A stretch of 64,000 bases of DNA, from positions 22,032,761 to 22,096,760 of the forward strand of contig CP154957.1 in assembly GCA_039621445.1 (NCBI GenBank), in the 5' to 3' direction. Source of the stretch: Euglena gracilis. Taxonomy: Eukaryota; Euglenida; Euglenophyceae; Euglenales. Shown here one piece after another: positions 1-10,903 of the stretch. Below the pieces are notes generated by a model. It had not been told where the DNA came from and ran no database searches. It worked only from the letters and a program-made list of their open reading frames with translations. Positions within the stretch are counted from its first letter, which is position 1. Every line of letters starts with the position of its first letter. The translations under genes and the position numbers were made by a program.

Positions 1-4
1 AATT

Positions 5-220
5 CTACTCTAGTGACAGGTCCCAGGAAAGGTTGAGATAGAGGATCTCCTGAAGGCGGTTAGGCAGCCACCTGATAACGTCTGCCGGCACCAATTTCAG
101 GGCCACAAAGGCCCTGCCACTGGCCTGCGGCTCGGTCTTGGCTGCTGCAGCCACATCAACGGCTGATGCTTCAGCACCCACCAGGCTGGCATCGAGCTCC
201 CTACCCACCGAAGCGGCCAC
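5..220 (-). CDS. C-terminal exon of an unidentified - strand gene
   Basis: Reading the - strand, about 70 codons stay open to a TAG at 5-7. The translation is Ala/Leu-rich with normal charged residues and includes GRAFVALKLVPADVIRWL and NRLQEILYLNLSWDL. Third positions are mostly G or C, as in the histidine kinase exons further along, which supports real coding sequence. No ATG begins it. An AG acceptor could lie just after the GTG/TAG region near 190-205, so this is probably a terminal exon whose upstream exons would lie at higher coordinates. I recognise no domain. The exon ends five bases from the window edge. Confidence 0.45.
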   Translation of the reverse strand: MAASVGRELDASLVGAEASAVDVAAAAKTEPQASGRAFVALKLVPADVIRWLPNRLQEILYLNLSWDLSLE

Positions 221-829
221 TTTGTTTCATGTAATTGGGGCGTGAGGCTGGGGGGTACGACGTGGTGCAAGTGCATGGCAACCAGCAGCCAGAGAAATGT
301 AGCCCTCAAACACCCGTTATTTTGGGTGCAAGGAAGTGTTGAACCTTTACCACTGGATTGGTGGTATTAAAGCGGTGGGACTCACTCCCCACAAATTATG
401 CACAAAAACTGGTGTGTTTTACGTTTTTCAAGTGGAAAATGGTGGAGAATAACCAGAAAATGGACTCCAGCCCGACGCATCCCGGGTATTTCAGGTGCCA
501 AATTTTTATTTCTTGTAACGGTGACACAGTACTGTTGCAGAAAAGGTGTCGAGCAATCACAGGTCGTTGCACGTCATCAATTCGTTACGCTTAACTGCCA
601 AACGGATGAGGCCAAAACAACAGGCCGTGTGGGCTGGGGAACAGCAGTACACATTTACACACGTAAGGCAGGCAAATTTTGGCCAGTCAGATGCCGTGTT
701 CAAGTGAACATTACATTCTACCTCTCACCACAAATTTCATCTCCACGTAAACGTCGTGCAAATCAGTGGTTGTCGTGTGGAACTGCGTTCTCCAGCCGTC
801 ACAGAGGAGGAGATGGTATCGCAAAGCTG
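221..829. other. Unassigned, intron-like sequence with one medium ORF
   Basis: Mixed-composition sequence without recognisable repeats. A + strand reading frame of about 160 codons runs 398-886, unusually long for sequence of this composition, with no low-complexity bias. It has no known motif, its codon use is not GC3-rich like the accepted exons, and it runs into the palindrome cluster at 830, so I do not call it a gene. Confidence 0.3.
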
Positions 830-1235
830 ATGTGTGTTGGTGCGCGCATTTGCGCGCACCAACATAATTTTCTGTGTGTGCGTTAAGGCTACAACAAACA
901 CATTATTTGGAAGCGAATGATTAAATGTTGTTGCGCACGTTTGCGCAAATGCGCGCACCAACATAATTTTGTTTATTTGCACAAATGCGCGCGCCAACAC
1001 GCCCATGTCAAGTTCAAAAACCTCGTAGGGTCATGGTCCCCATCAGTGTATTTTAACACAGACATGTTGTTGCCTCCCATTGCACACACAAACAAAATTT
1101 GTTTGTGGGCGCATTTGAGCCCACAAACATTATGTATTTTTAACTTCATCGTTGTATGTTTATTTGAGCAAATGCGCCCACAAACATAAATTTGTTTATT
1201 TGCGCAAATGCGCGCACAAACACACATCAATTGCG
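830..1235. repeat. Cluster of TTTGCGCAAATGCGC palindromic repeats
   Basis: At least five copies of a short palindromic motif built from GCGCATTTGCGC / GCGCAAATGCGC are spaced 40-100 bp apart, each followed by an ACCAACATAA or ACAAACATAA tail. Variants with GTGGGCGCATTTGAGCCCAC keep the dyad symmetry while changing bases. Related single copies occur near 1,530, 16,035, 16,430 and 31,440-31,475. No coding function is visible. Confidence 0.7.
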
Positions 1236-2576
1236 TGATGGCTGGCTGGCGCTTTCTGTAGTATGTGCTGGTAATAGGGCTCCGTGTGTTCTTATGGGCG
1301 GCTGCAGTATCCAAGCTAGTTCAGTCAGCACGTCAGCAGCGGGTGAGTTCTTCACACCTGTTTGATGTACAAGAGCACCAATCTCTCCCTCTGCCCTCTT
1401 TGCGTCACCTGGTGAGGAGCATGCGCACTAAACTGCTGGGATACACCCCTCCAATAGAGGGGTGTAACGGTTCATAAACTTTATTCCGCGTGTCAGGGTA
1501 CAGGGTACCAGAAATTTCGTAAATTTGTGCATTTGCGCAAATGCGCCAATTTCAAAGAAAAAACCCTTAAGTGCGAATCCGGCCGCCTAAGAGGGAATTT
1601 CTGAATTGGACTCCACCCTATTCCCCCCAGAGGTGGGTCCAGCCAGCCAGTCAGCATCTTTTTTCCAGCCAGGAGCTCCCAGCCGGGCTGCAGTGCTAAC
1701 CCCCGGGGGTTTGGGTGGGAACGGGGTTTTCGAGCAAACAAACAAAGCTCCAGCAGCCCGGTGAATCTGGACTGGACCGAAAAACGGGGTCAAAAATGGC
1801 CAAAAAGGCTCATTCTGGATGTATTTTTTTTTGGAACTCACCTCAATGTTTTTTTAGCTAAGAAAATCTTTGGACTTTTTTGGCCTCCTTTTTTTGGGTG
1901 CCAGTCGGGTCCAGCCCGGCAGGCGGTTGGACCCACCCCCTCTCTGGGCGCACTGGACTCCCTGCACAGCACCTTTTTTCAACTGGCAGGTTGGACCCCT
2001 CCGTACCTGGGGGTCTTCAAGCATTTCCCTGTGCTGGGTGCCCCCCTGCGCGCTCCTGGGCCTTTAAACCCTGCCTGTCCCCTGCCTTCGCCCCCCTGAC
2101 GTCGTTTGCCACATACGGCGGAACTGCGGGCACCCTGTCCTGGCTTCCTGCCGGCAAACCGGAGAGGGCCAGCCAGGATGCCAATGTAGGGCCTGTGGAC
2201 CTCCGGCGTCGCACAACCCAACCCTCAGTTACTACTGGGAGGAGGGGGGGTCGGCAACTGGGATCCATGGGAGAATTGACAACAAGCCAAAAAAATTCCG
2301 TTGGCTTCGGTGCTTCTTGCCGATCCCCAGGTGGGGAGGTTCGGGCCAAAGAAAAATTGTCGGTCACTCTAAAACAAACCAGTCAATCACCTAGTGACTA
2401 AGTGATTGCACGACCTGGTGACATTTTTCCAAAAAAGGCAAGTGGCTGGTTTTGGGAGGAGTGGGAGTGACCCCCCCGTCCAGTGTCGGTAAACAAATAT
2501 TTGCAACAACTGCCAAACACCCTCCCCCCCAGCAGGCACGGGGAGGGGGGGGGTTCGGGGAGGTTTTCCCCCAGGG
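1236..2576. other. Intergenic/intronic sequence with C-run and CCAGCC repeats
   Basis: Contains the CCAGCCAGCC / GGGTCCAGCC type of low-complexity repeat at about 1,630-1,690 and 1,895-2,000, which recurs at 19.2, 26.2, 27.3, 32.1 and 56.7 kb. The stretch 2,040-2,390 is GC-rich and open in more than one frame on both strands, but no frame shows a family signature or clear splice sites. No gene is supported. Confidence 0.4.
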
Positions 2577-2644
2577 GTAAGCTTCGCTCTTACCCATAAA
2601 GGGATAAGAGCTCAGCGACCCCCACCTATAGAGGGTCAAAAAGT

Positions 2645-2729
2645 CCATTTAGGCCATTTTAGGCCATTTTAGGCCATTTTAGCTACAGAATTTAGGCCAT
2701 TTTAGGCCATTTTAGGCCATTTTAGCTAT
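2645..2729. repeat. AGGCCATTTT decamer array
   Basis: Two short runs of the 10-bp unit AGGCCATTTT, separated by AGCTACAGAATTT and ended by AGCTATAGGTG. The same unit and end motif recur at 57,743-57,799 and 59,246-59,330, and the reverse complement at 4,165-4,200. Confidence 0.85.
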
Positions 2730-3279
2730 AGGTGCCCCCCCCCTCGGGGCCACCTCGGGAACCGGCGGATTATCACCCTGATCCCGGCCCCGTTCCCGAA
2801 AATTTTTTTTTTCAGTCGCGAGCGACTGGATTCCTAGTTTTTGAATCACCTGGGTTTGACCCCCAACTCCCCGCCAGGCCCGAGTTATTCACGCGCGAAG
2901 GGGTCCAAACTGGGTAGGATTGCCCCCCCTGGATAAGCCCCCCCCCCTTTGGACTCTGCCATTTCGGCCCAAAAATGTCAATTTTCAAAAATTTTCCAAA
3001 ATGAAGCAAAATCAAAGGAAATGTCCGGAGACCAAATTTGAAGCCCTTGGAACGCCCCATCTGCTGCTATTTTGATTTCCCCGCAACTCCCCGCCTGGCC
3101 CGAGATATGCCCGTTTTCGGCCAACGGGCCATTTTGTGCACTTTTTCCACTGGTGGATTTAGCCATTTTTGGCCAAAAAAGGCGAAAAATATCGAAAATT
3201 TTTTTTTACCCAAAACCATGCTTTTTGGCCTCCCAGACGGAAAAAGGGTTCTCAAAGCCGAAAATGGGCGTTTTTCGAC

Positions 3280-3595
3280 CATCATGGCCATCATGACCCG
3301 TGATGGCCATGATGCGCATCATGGCGCATCACGCCAATCATGGGTCATGATGCCCATCATGACCCAAGATGGCCATCATGACCATGATGGCCATCATGCC
3401 CCATGATGCCCATCATGACCCATGATGGCCATCATGACCCATGATGCGCATCATGACCCATGATGGCCATCATGCCCCATGATGCCCATCATGACCCATG
3501 ATGGCCATCATGACCCATGATGCGCATCATGACCCATGATGCCCATCCTGACCAATGATGCCCATCATGACCCATGATGGGCATCATGGGTCAAA
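3280..3595. repeat. CATGATGG/CCATCATG palindromic tandem array
   Basis: About 300 bp of ~20-bp units alternating ATGATGGCCATCAT or ATGATGCGCATCAT palindromes with CATGACCC spacers. Every unit is self-complementary, so either strand could fold into a ladder of small hairpins. Reading frames through it are repeat artefacts. Confidence 0.9.
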
Positions 3596-4075
3596 AAAGT
3601 CGAAAAAAAATGATAAATTTTTTTTTGCCCGAAACAATGTTTTTGGGCCTCCCGAACCCAGAAAAACTGTTTTTGGGCCGAAAATGAGCGTTTTTCGACC
3701 CGCCAGCGCCCCGTTTTGGGCCGCCAACCCATTGACTTTGGGTCAAAACCGGGTCGAAAAAGTCGAAAAAAAGTCGAAAATTTTTTTGCCCGAAACGATG
3801 TTTTTTGGCCTCCCGGACCTGGAAAAACTGTTTTTGGGCCGAAAATGAGCGTTTTTTCGACCCGCCAGCGCCCCGTTTTGGGCCCGAAACCAATGGATTT
3901 AGGGTCATTTTCAGGTCAAAAAAGTCGAAAAAAATCGAAAAACTTTTTTCCCCCGAAACGATGTTTTTTGGCCTCCCGGACGTGGAAAAGGTGTTTTTTT
4001 GAGCCAAAAATGAACGTTTTTCGACCCCCCGGCGCCCCGTTTTGGGCACAAAACCCTTGCATTTCAGTCAAAAGA
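3596..4075. repeat. Three tandem ~165-bp degenerate units
   Basis: Each unit has an A/T run, GCCCGAAAC, ATGTTTTTTGGCCTCCCGG, a GGAAAAACTGTTTTTGGGC stretch, AATGAGCGTTTTTCGACC and GCGCCCCGTTTTGGGC. A partial unit lies at 3,178-3,280 and an isolated copy at 32,505-32,715. Units differ by scattered substitutions, so the array is not young. Confidence 0.8.
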
Positions 4076-4276
4076 GCTCCATAGAGTGGGCCGGTTTATA
4101 TGGGGGGGTCAATGAAGGGGTGGGTGCTTATTAAGAGCTCAGCACTATTCAAAACCTGGTCCCTAAAATGGCCTAAAATGGCCTAAAATGGCCTAAAATG
4201 GGAAAAATTGTGGTGCACAGCATTTTTTTTGTGAACAACTGAAGCCATTCAGGTGATGATTTTCGGGGTAACAGGG

Positions 4277-4442
<166 letters not shown>

Positions 4443-4650
4443 GCCAGGGCCAGGGCCCAGGGTTCGATATAAGGAGGGCGTGCATGGTTTAGGTGGGGGG
4501 GGTGTCCCCCCCACCCCCCCCCCCCTCCTGGCCCGCAGGGGGGGGGGTCCGGACCACCCCGCCCCCCACCTGCCAGGGGGACCGACCCTGACCGGACCGA
4601 CCCTGGGGGGGTACCCGGGACCCCCCCCCCCAAAAGGTCAATTTTTTCCT

Positions 4651-4667
4651 CCGGCGCTTTGTGCCGG
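4651..4667. other. GC hairpin 1 of composite repeat
   Basis: CCGGCGCTTTGTGCCGG folds into a seven-pair stem with one G-T wobble and a TTT loop. The equivalent at 44,584-44,600 has a C-G pair in the wobble position and at 11,957-11,973 a shorter loop. Confidence 0.65.
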
Positions 4668-4752
4668 AGTTTTTGGTAATTTTCTGTCATTGATCTGATG
4701 AAAAAACATTATGTGCTGCTTGCGCTTTGATTTCGCTGGATGTCAAATTTTT

Positions 4753-4775
4753 GGCCCGGCTCTTTGCGCCGGGCC
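4753..4775. other. GC hairpin 2 of composite repeat
   Basis: An eight-pair stem GGCCCGGC/GCCGGGCC around a seven-base loop. The counterpart at 44,685-44,707 has GGCCCGGC/GCTGGGCC, and at 12,066-12,086 the stem reads GCCTGGCAC/GTGCCAGGC with a TTCG loop. Confidence 0.65.
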
Positions 4776-4964
4776 GAAAATCGGTCACACGGACCGCGCC
4801 ACTGTTTAGGTGGGAGGGTGTCCCCCCCCCCCACCTCCTGGCCCGCAGGGGGGGGGGGTCCGGACCCCCCCCCACCTGTCCTTCAAAACCAACGGCCCAT
4901 TCTTGTCCCCCCCCCCTCGGGAGTTGCTCGGTGGGCGCAGGGCGCCCCCCCCCCTGCCCTTCCC

Positions 4965-5127
4965 CTCGCCCCGCCTGCATTTCCCACCGCTTTGCTCTCT
5001 GCGGCGGCGGCTGCTGCTCCCCTGCCCGTCCAGGCTGCGCAGCCGCCGGGGCCCAGGCCTCTTTATCAGCAGCGTCGCGCGCAGAAGGTTGAATGCCCTT
5101 TCCCGCAAATACCCCTCCATCAAGCAC
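4965..5127 (-). CDS. Probable internal exon, - strand, function unknown
   Basis: On the - strand an AG acceptor at about 5,128-5,129 precedes an open GC3-rich frame reading CLMEGYLRERAFNLLRATL followed by LIKRPGPRRLRSLDGQGSS and an Arg-rich stretch. The mix of hydrophobic and basic residues is protein-like. A second - strand frame over the same bases is also open (ARDAADKEAWAPAAAQ), so the frame choice is not certain; I prefer the first for its codon use. A donor may lie near 4,970-4,985 (GTGGGA or GCGGGG). No domain is recognised. It abuts the dispersed repeat that begins at 5,130. Confidence 0.35.
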
Positions 5128-5129
5128 CT

Positions 5130-5870
5130 CTGCTGATGCTGGGCGATGCTGGGCGATGCTGGGCAATGCTGGGCGATGCTTGCATTTTTTTTGTGTATTT
5201 TGAAGAATTAACCCATTTCAGGATAAATAAGCAATCATTTCCCACAAATCTCTAATATTGCACCAGCTTGCCATTTTTGGAGTAATTATTTGCTAAGTTG
5301 GCGGCCATTTTGACGATTTGGGCAAATAGTGGGCTAATTTGGGTTACTATGAGCACGTTTATGGAAAATTTTTTTTTCGGGCTGTTGTATGCTATTTTGA
5401 ATTTTGGTTCATTTTGCACCATCTTTTGTGGGCATTGTTGCATTTTTTTTGGGCTATTTTTTGTTATTTCAAGCCATTATTGGTTTTTTTAGGTTGGTTT
5501 TGGGGACTTTTTGTGGTCATTTTGGGGCTTTTGTTGTCGTTTTGGCGAGGTTGGAAGGGCAGATACTGGGCAAGATGCAGACATGGGACAAAATGCAATG
5601 GATGCAGATATTTGACAATGACACGATGTGGATACTGGACAAGGTGCAGTGGATGCAGATGCTGGACAAGATGCCGATACGACAAGGTGCAAACACAGGA
5701 CAAGATGCAGTGGATGCAGATACTGAATTAGATGCGGTGGATGCAAGTATTAGGTTGGCCAAGTAAATCAAGGAATTTGGGGAGATGCTTGTGGCCAATG
5801 GTCTAAAATTGGCTTTGGCCGACCAAAGTGGTGTTAAAGGGGCCCAAAACAGCCAAGCGTCCAGTCAGTA
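5130..5870 (+). repeat. Long dispersed repeat B, copy 1
   Basis: Starts with GATGCTGGGC tandem repeats, continues with an AT-rich block (CACAAATCTCTAATA, GGGCTAATTTGGGT, GCACGTTTATGG, CATTGTTGGGCTATTTTT-like) and then a tandem array of GGACAAGATGCAG / TGGATGCAGATACT, ending with TTGGCCGACCAAAGTGGTGT. The same blocks in the same order occur at 37,545-38,340, so this is one repeat of about 750 bp in direct orientation. Confidence 0.85.
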
Positions 5871-6201
5871 TCTGTCACTTGGTAGCTTCACGACACCAGT
5901 CACTCGACTCACGGTGGAAACCAGGGAGTGCCACAAGGGTTCCTCTGCCTGGGCCAGGAGACCGAGGGGGGGGGGCATCTCCCCAGTGGGGGTCCAACCC
6001 CCGACCCACCGCCCATAGGGTTTCGGGACTTCCCTTCCCGTCCAGCCCCCGTGCCCCCGGAGAGTGTGCACCTCACAGCAGAATAGCAGAGAGCTCCCCC
6101 CTCCCCTGCAAAGAAGCCTGTCGGGGCCCTTTCTCCCTTGGGCATTGGGCCTCTGCACTTTGGGCAACCGGAGTCGGGGCTGTCCCCCCCCCTCGATCCA
6201 G
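5871..6201. other. GC-rich non-assigned sequence
   Basis: GC-rich sequence with C runs, open in several frames on both strands. It sits just before a possible exon. No start, domain or repeat identity could be supported. Confidence 0.3.
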
Positions 6202-6385
6202 GCGGTGTCTGAGATGGACGTCTTTTGTTGGGGGCCCTCCCCCCGCCCTCCCATCTCTGGTGGCAGGCAGCTCCGCTGGCGGGCCCTGCCTGCTGCCTCC
6301 AAAGGACGCTGCACGGCCGGGTCGCTGGACGCTCTTGATGACCAAAAGCCAGGCGCTCAATTGAATTATGCAACTTGCATGTTTC
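6202..6385 (+). CDS. Possible exon, function unknown
   Basis: After a CCCCCTCGATCCAG acceptor, the frame reads AVSEMDVFCWGPSPRPP then GGRQLRWRALPAASKGR and SLDALDDQKPGAQLNYA, GC3-rich in its first two thirds and then fading into ordinary sequence. No clean donor is fixed; GC- or GT-type ends near 6,370-6,385 are possible. The - strand is also open here. No known domain; treat as a candidate only. Confidence 0.3.
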
Positions 6386-6805
6386 CTCCAAACCTGAGGT
6401 GTCAAAGGAAGGTTTTGATTTGAAAAGCGGGGCAACTCGAAAACTGGGAAGGGGTGGGGGTGGTCGGACCCAACCGACATACGTCCTCGTGGATTCCCAT
6501 TTGTGGTTGAAAACAAAGTGTTTTTTTTGAAGAAAAAAAAACACTTTTCAAATTTGACTTGAAATTTTTAAAGAAGATATGATTATTCAAAATATGCACG
6601 GTGTTGCACAACAAACACATTGCAAGAGGAAAAAATCTTCGGCGGAAGTGAATGTATATTTGTATATATTTGTATAGCCTCTCCAACCTGGGGAGGTCCG
6701 GTGGTCCTGAAGGAATTAAAGCCTGGGCCCTCACCGTGGCGGTAGGGGCACTGTGCAGGGAAAAATTACTCTGGCACCAAAAGCGGGGGGATGCAACAAG
6801 GCACT
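6386..6805. other. AT-leaning intronic or intergenic DNA
   Basis: Homopolymer-rich sequence with no repeat family, RNA gene or coding signal that I can support. Confidence 0.4.
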
Positions 6806-7198
6806 TTAAAATATCAATGGAAAATGCAAAAGACTTGCAAAAAATGTAGGTTGCATTTCCCCATGGCCACCCTTTCCTGCATACCTTGATTTTTTTGGAA
6901 GCAAGTCAGTTTTTTTTAGGAAGAAAGGTGGGTTATCGTTTCTTTTGGTGCTCGGAAAAGCCTTCCTGATGAGCCACCAAACGAACTGTGCCCATTCACT
7001 GCGGAGGCCACATCCACTGACATGCAGGGCCAGCCATTGCCTCCTGCACTGTCTCACCCCCTCTTCGGCATCGTTGCTCCGTTGCTCTGCCCCTTTCCCA
7101 GGCCCTTCTTTGGTGCTGACTGCGAACCTTTCAAAATGCGGTGCGTTCAAAGATCTTTTCTTCTGGAGTCCCCCCCCCCCAGAAGCAAGGCGACTCAA
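6806..7198 (-). CDS. Doubtful - strand reading frame
   Basis: A - strand frame of 130 codons whose middle third (about 6,945-7,140) has protein-like composition: KEGPGKGAEQRSNDAEEG, then VRQCRRQWLALHVSGCGL. The + strand over the same bases is open too (PALSHPLFGIVAPLL). The charged, low-Pro - strand translation is slightly more convincing. No domain, start or splice support. Confidence 0.2.
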   Translation of the reverse strand: MSRLASGGGGLQKKRSLNAPHFERFAVSTKEGPGKGAEQRSNDAEEGVRQCRRQWLALHVSGCGLRSEWAQFVWWLIRKAFPSTKRNDNPPFFLKKTDLLPKKSRYAGKGGHGEMQPTFFASLLHFPLIF

Positions 7199-8627
7199 AC
7201 CTAGGACTGAGGTGCTATTGCATTCTGCCGGGAAATCTTAGCAGAATTATGGAGCCATCTTGGATATGGATGGGAGTTCCAGCAGCCGAACCTGGCCGAA
7301 GGCTGGTCTCCGCAGCTTCAACTTAGTGCACGCAGCTTTTCTCGCTAAACCTCCTCACAGTGTGTTCCCACCTGATAATTTTATTCATTTATTATTATTC
7401 CTGGAACAATGCCCAACTTGGACACAGGAGGAGTCACCTTTTCTCCCAACGACCACAACTCACTGAGCCGCCTGTTTGGCGACATGTGCGTGTTTTAAAA
7501 AAGATGAAACAGACTGGTTTGTTGTAGAAAGGATGATGGACGATACTCCCCCGATGCCATGACCTTCTCCCAAACCTGGAGTCAGCCGAAGTGGTGGCGG
7601 ATGGACTCTCACCTGGCTCTCCTCCGCCCCAGGCCCCTGAGGCTTGAGTTTGAACCGGAGGCTTGGGGGACACCCCCAGACGAAATGGGAATCTCAGAAA
7701 CCTGTGCGTAGGTGGGTTGGGTGGGTGGGTGGGTGATGCCACGCCTTCCTGTACAGCACCCCCCCCCCTCCCACGCAGCCTGCCCATGTCCATGACGTTG
7801 AGGTACAGGTCTGGTAGGGTAAATTATGGCGTGGTGTGGTCTGCTCCTTTCTCCCGGGCCTGAGTGCACGCCCGGGTCCCGGACAGTTGTGCCCCTAGCA
7901 CTCCGTCATCGCCACTCAGCCATGGGCAGATGAGCCGACCAGCTCCAGCCCTCCCCCCAGTCAGTGGCGAGTGCATGGGGAGGTTTTCACAGTGCGGCTT
8001 TGGACCATACATCTCCTTTTTTCCACTTTACTTTCTGTTTCTGTTTTTGTTTCATTTGGCACAGTGGCAGCCTTAAACTGCTGTGGAGGGCATCACCGGG
8101 CGGCGTCCTTTCTTAAAGGCGCCTGAATGGGTGTTACATCGACGATTTTTGGTTTTTTTGTGTTTCTTTTAGGAATAGAGCCAGGCTTATGGTAATAGTT
8201 AGGATTTGGGTTAGGGTTTTGGTTGGCCAAAGATTGGCAGCTACACTGAAATTTTGCTTAAGTTAAGGCGGAATTCAGCCTAAATCCATATTTTTGCCAT
8301 ATCCCAAATCCTGACCCTGACCCTGCCCCAACCAAATAACTCAAACCTTACCCTATAACCCCCCCAAATGATGCACCTGGGGTATGCCATTTGGGAATAT
8401 AAAGCCAGGGTCGGGGGGGTATCTTTGGGGCATGTTTGTGGGGCATGTTTTTCAAACTCAATTGAGATGCACATTTTTTCATAATTGTTTTTTTTTTGTT
8501 GACTCTGCCTCAATTTTTTTTCTCCTGTCAGTCATTTGCAAAAAATGCTGCTTTTGGAGGAGAATAATTATTCTCTACCTCACTTGTGTTCCTTCTCAGG
8601 GGTGTGGCAGGGGGTGGGTTGGTATTA
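7199..8627. other. Unassigned sequence with weak exon-like patches
   Basis: Includes a GC-rich patch at 7,840-8,010 open on both strands and a patch at 7,600-7,790 with GGTGGG runs. At 8,150-8,360 GTTAGGGTTTTGG and ACCCTGACCCTG occur, too irregular to be telomeric repeats. No gene is supported. Confidence 0.35.
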
Positions 8628-9009
8628 TTTTACGGCAAAAAAGAACAAAAAACAAAAAATTAAGCTTTTCAAGGCCTTAGTGATTTTCTGGGGTTCTATT
8701 TTCCAACGGCGCAAGGGCGTTCTTAGCATCGAATGGGGTCCAAAGCCGAACAAAAAGTCGAAAAGCCCATTTCCCCCCCCCAAGTTTGGGTGGATAGACA
8801 ATTTTCCAGCGATGCTAAACATTTTTTTCACCTGGGGTTGTCCTGTTTTTGCCGAGATGTTGCTGCTTCATTGTTGCTGGGTTGGAGAAAAATTTTGTCA
8901 GAAGGATTTTTTATGTTTATTTTAGTAAGGCATTTTAAGGTTTTTTTGGCGTTTTGGCAATTTGGTTATTAAGGGTTTACTTCAAGGTGCCGTACAAAAA
9001 TAATGCCTG
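8628..9009. mobile_element. Diverged hAT-like non-autonomous element (family C)
   Basis: Right end TACAAAAATAATGCCTGG is the inverse of the CAGGCATTATTTTT end seen at 37,127, and the left end GGTATTATTTTACGGCA is its degenerate partner. The interior shares blocks with 37,127-37,544 and 48,367-48,774 (CTATTTTCCAACGG, GGATAGACAATTTTCCAGCG, TTTGCCGAGAT). No coding sequence; no clear target-site duplication in this copy. Confidence 0.55.
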
Positions 9010-9430
9010 GACCGATGAATTGCGGCCAAGGAGGGGAATGCATATTATTTGTTCGACCTTGGGGGCTCTCCCCATCTGTCGCCTGCTCTTCTGTTGCTGC
9101 ATCCCACGCGGCCAGTGGTTCCCCCCCCCCCCCGGCCCCTTGCTGCGCCAACTGTTGCCACCCCGTCACCGGCCGTCCTACCTTGACTCCGCCTCTGCAC
9201 ATCCCGCCCCAGCAGTGCTGCGGGCGGCGGTCGCGTGGGGGGTTCCTAACCGGCCGCCCAAGTCCCCCGTCGCCCGGCCCTGCGCGCTGCTGGCGAAGAG
9301 GCGGTGGCCCGACCCGCTCAACCCCCGTCTCTTGCGGGCCCCTGTGACAGGTCGAGGCCGACCCATGGGCCGGCAGAGACCAACCTTGTCTAACTTGGCT
9401 TTGGCTGACCCGAAGCAACTTGCCTAGAAA
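9010..9430. other. GC-rich island, possibly exonic, strand unresolved
   Basis: A block of about 350 bp much richer in GC than its surroundings, open in three + and three - frames over long stretches. The + frame reading VLRAAVAWGVPNRPPKSP and the - frame reading EPLAAWDAATEEQATDGE are the most protein-like. Without homology I cannot choose, and CpG-rich noncoding DNA would look the same. Confidence 0.25.
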
Positions 9431-10903
9431 CGTCTTCATCTCAGGACCCTGTGAAGCCCTCCCTGCCAGTCTCCAGTATCGTAAACCATGGCCTGCCTGT
9501 GTGACGCCTGCGCCAACACAAAGAGAAAGTGCTGTTTCTTTTGATTCATTGTCCCCCCTCAGGCAGGGACATATGAATTGAAGCTCAATGGTGGGTTGAA
9601 TCGGGGGGGGGGTGCAACTCCCGCCCCCCCATATCAACAGTGGCCATTGGAACTGTAATTTGAACCCTTTGTCAGGGCCGTCTTAACGTCCCTGGGTGGG
9701 TCATTTTCCACTGTCAGAAATCCATCAGTCATTTTTTGAAAAGCAACCACCCGCCGCTCTTTGCAGCCGATCCCCAGCCTGAATCCGGTGTCCCCCGGGG
9801 TTTGTCAGGGGGCCCCAATTATTTCCGACGTGACTCCGCCCTACGCCGCGGCCCATCTGTAAACTAAGCCCTGTACTGTGGGCGTCCTGCACTCTCTGCA
9901 GTGACCCGCCCCCTCTTCCCCCTCCCCTCCCCCAGGGTTGCCCTAGGGCTTGACTGGCACTCCCCCGTGGCCCCGGCTTGCCCCCTCCCCTGCCAATGAC
10001 CCGAAGGGCAATCCGCCTGAAGAAGGTGATACCGCTCAGCACGTGACGACACTCAGCAGTGATAACCACTTCGGGCGAAAGAAAAACACACAGTCCAACG
10101 GGGATGGATACCCACCAATGGCAAGCATTGGTGAAGAAAGACAGAAAAAATCAATTTTCCAACCTGTGCTGGCCTCACCACGTGCCTCCCAGGCAAAGCT
10201 AGTTCCAAAAGATGGCTCACCGTTGACACGGGGAGCAACAGACATCTTCCCCACTGCACTCCTTCCCATTCCCGTTCACGGTTTTTTTAAAACACATTTG
10301 TGAATTTGCAAGTTTGAATTTCGGTGTTGCAGTCTGCCTTGCCTGAGCCAACCTTTTTCCCCATTGGGATGTGTGTCACAGATGGGCCAGGTCCTGCAGT
10401 GCGCCGGGCTCACCTGACCACCAGCCGACCCGCCTGCCAGGTTCTGTCATTGTCCCGGGGAACCCTAGCCTCACTTCCCAGTTGACAGGGGTTGGCAGAG
10501 GGTGGTGGTTGAGCCTCCGGAGCTTTTCCTCCAGGTGGACTGGTTGCTGAATGGAGTTTCATTGGCGTTTTGGTTTGCATTGGGTCACAGAATAGCGCTC
10601 ATACACCACTCACGACGTCCCGTTTACCATGTGCCTGATGTTTCACAATATCCTTTTCTTGTGTCTGAGTCAATTATATTTGTTTGTTGTCTTGTTTTAG
10701 TTTTTCTTTGAAAAAGGGGGCGGAATTCATTACTCGATCCTCCCTGCCAAACCCTGTCCGCTCCCGCTCATGCGCACTCGCTCGATGCCCCGCCTCTGTC
10801 CACCCCTTCACCCTTGCAACAACGGCGAAGCCTTGGCGGCGTTGTGGCCAGGCTGTTGTTGTCTTTGGGTGGCATATACCCACATACACCAAGGCCCCCC
10901 AAT
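9431..10903. other. Unassigned intronic/intergenic DNA
   Basis: Unique-looking sequence of mixed composition without recognised repeats. A GC-rich patch at 9,870-10,010 and another at 10,735-10,860 are open in several frames but carry no motif. No RNA gene was seen. Confidence 0.35.

Noticed and set aside
830-1235. Regularly spaced palindromes considered as a CRISPR-like array
   Set aside because: Repeats vary in sequence, spacing is uneven (40-100 bp), and no cas genes occur.
8150-8360. TTAGGG-like motifs suggesting an internal telomeric repeat
   Set aside because: GTTAGGGTTTTGG and ACCCTGACCCTG are irregular, few, and not in tandem.
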